Shown here piece by piece: positions 4,977 to 5,721 of a stretch of DNA of 5,721 bases; the first letter of the stretch is position 1, and the number at the start of each line of letters is the position of its first letter. The position numbers and the translations under genes were made by a program. Origin of the DNA: Alistipes sp. Lineage in GTDB: Bacteria; Bacteroidota; Bacteroidia; Bacteroidales; Rikenellaceae. The DNA lies in NCBI GenBank assembly GCA_017391435.1, contig JAFOYS010000292.1, forward strand, positions 1 to 5,721, given 5' to 3'. The notes under the pieces were generated by a model, which was not told the DNA's origin, did no database searches, and worked only from the letters and a program-made list of their open reading frames with translations.

Positions 4977-5721
4977 ATGAGTAACGATACACTCACCCCA
5001 GAAACTGTAAAAGAGCAGGAGAATATGCCGTATAAGAACTGCCTAAATTGTGGAGCAGAACTTAAGGGTCACTACTGTCATAACTGCGGACAAGAGGCTT
5101 TGGCAAAAACACCTACGGTGTTGGGTCTTGTTCTGGAGTATCTAAGCGAGACATTTGTTTGGGACTCGCGATTTTTTAGTACATTCTGGACACTTCTTCG
5201 TCGTCCGGGTAAACTGACGAATGACTATTTGGCAGGAAAGTATATCTCTCAGGAGAGTCCACTCAAACTCAATATGTTTCTACTGCTTGTCTTTGTAACG
5301 CTCTTTATCACCTTTTCGGGTACGGAGAAGGTTACGGACTCTGTACACAATGTGACAAACGACGAGAGGGTATTTACGGGTGTTCAGCTAAATTCTTTGG
5401 TGAACGATTCAGAGTATGCGGCACGCTTGGAGCAGAGCCCTCGTGATACACTCCTTTTGCACGCTCCGCTCTTGATTGCTACCAATTTTCCAAAGATTAT
5501 AACCAGCGTTGAGATAAAGGAGGATACTGCAGGTCAGGGTCTTGATAAATGGGTTGCAGTTGTACCTCGCTTGTTGATAGAAGATCGGGTTATTGTGGCA
5601 GATGATGAAGGTTGTTATTCATTTAATAAGGAGGTGACCGATGCACAGAGTCAGATAGACCTTGTTAACAATGTTTGGGCAGAGATGGTGAGAATTACAT
5701 CTCAGTATTTCCCTATTCTGC
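4977..5721 (+). CDS. DUF3667-type zinc-ribbon membrane protein, 3' end outside the window
   Basis: An open frame of 248 codons runs off the right edge. Near the N-terminus is a zinc ribbon, C22-x2-C25-x8-C34-x2-C37 (CLNCGAELKGHYCHNCGQ), followed by a region with RRPGKLTNDYLAGKYISQESPLKLN (quoted in part as RRPGK, YLAGKY and SPLKLN). A zinc ribbon ending in CGQ, then PGK, then a GK(Y/R)-containing segment before the first membrane span is the layout I associate with DUF3667. The first span is at about 98-115 (LNMFLLLVFVTLFITF). The following 130 residues are mostly polar and may form an extracytoplasmic loop before further spans outside the window. The ATG at 4977 is the first start after an in-frame TAG at 4944-4946, and the ribbon begins soon after; M17 is a less likely alternative. 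The family's function is not known. It is transcribed divergently from the TPR regulator. Confidence 0.82.
   Translation, partial: MSNDTLTPETVKEQENMPYKNCLNCGAELKGHYCHNCGQEALAKTPTVLGLVLEYLSETFVWDSRFFSTFWTLLRRPGKLTNDYLAGKYISQESPLKLNMFLLLVFVTLFITFSGTEKVTDSVHNVTNDERVFTGVQLNSLVNDSEYAARLEQSPRDTLLLHAPLLIATNFPKIITSVEIKEDTAGQGLDKWVAVVPRLLIEDRVIVADDEGCYSFNKEVTDAQSQIDLVNNVWAEMVRITSQYFPIL

Overview
The window looks like chromosomal DNA of a gut or oral Bacteroidales (phylum Bacteroidota). Three things point there: a BspA-type leucine-rich-repeat protein, a DUF3667-type zinc-ribbon membrane protein, and promoters of the Bacteroidota form (TTTG, about 19-21 bases, TAnnTTTG) without strong Shine-Dalgarno sites. 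The genus cannot be fixed from the sequence alone. I see no rRNA, tRNA, CRISPR array, insertion sequence or phage gene.

Layout, left to right. (1) 2-883 (+): the 3' part of a BspA-like leucine-rich-repeat surface protein. Its frame is open to the left edge, so the true start lies outside the window. A strong intrinsic terminator follows at 985-1018. (2) 1102-1731 (+): a small cytoplasmic von Willebrand factor A (VWA) protein with an intact metal-binding (MIDAS) site, preceded by a direct repeat of CACTAAAG. (3) 1782-2297 (-): a single-HKD phospholipase D-like protein with a C-terminal cysteine cluster. It converges on the VWA gene, and one hairpin sits between the two stop codons. (4) 2392-2814 (+): an uncharacterised small protein with four predicted membrane segments. 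It diverges from the PLD gene through a short region where two promoters appear to overlap face to face. (5) 2804-4726 (-): a 640-residue protein with a signal peptide, a TPR-rich region, one membrane span, a coiled coil and a LuxR-like helix-turn-helix. It overlaps the end of gene 4 by 11 bp, tail to tail. (6) 4977-5721 (+): the 5' part of a DUF3667-type membrane protein that runs off the right edge.

The most interesting non-coding part is the 250-bp divergent region between genes 5 and 6. It holds a full-consensus Bacteroidota promoter for gene 6, a palindrome lying across that promoter's -7 element, and a perfect 11-bp inverted repeat (TACATTTCGGT / ACCGAAATGTA) whose arms are about five helical turns apart. 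The simplest reading (inference) is that gene 5 encodes a membrane-tethered one-component regulator, and that it or another factor controls the divergent pair through these sites. Apart from this, the genes look like independent units rather than one operon, and I see no convincing multi-gene defence or toxin system.
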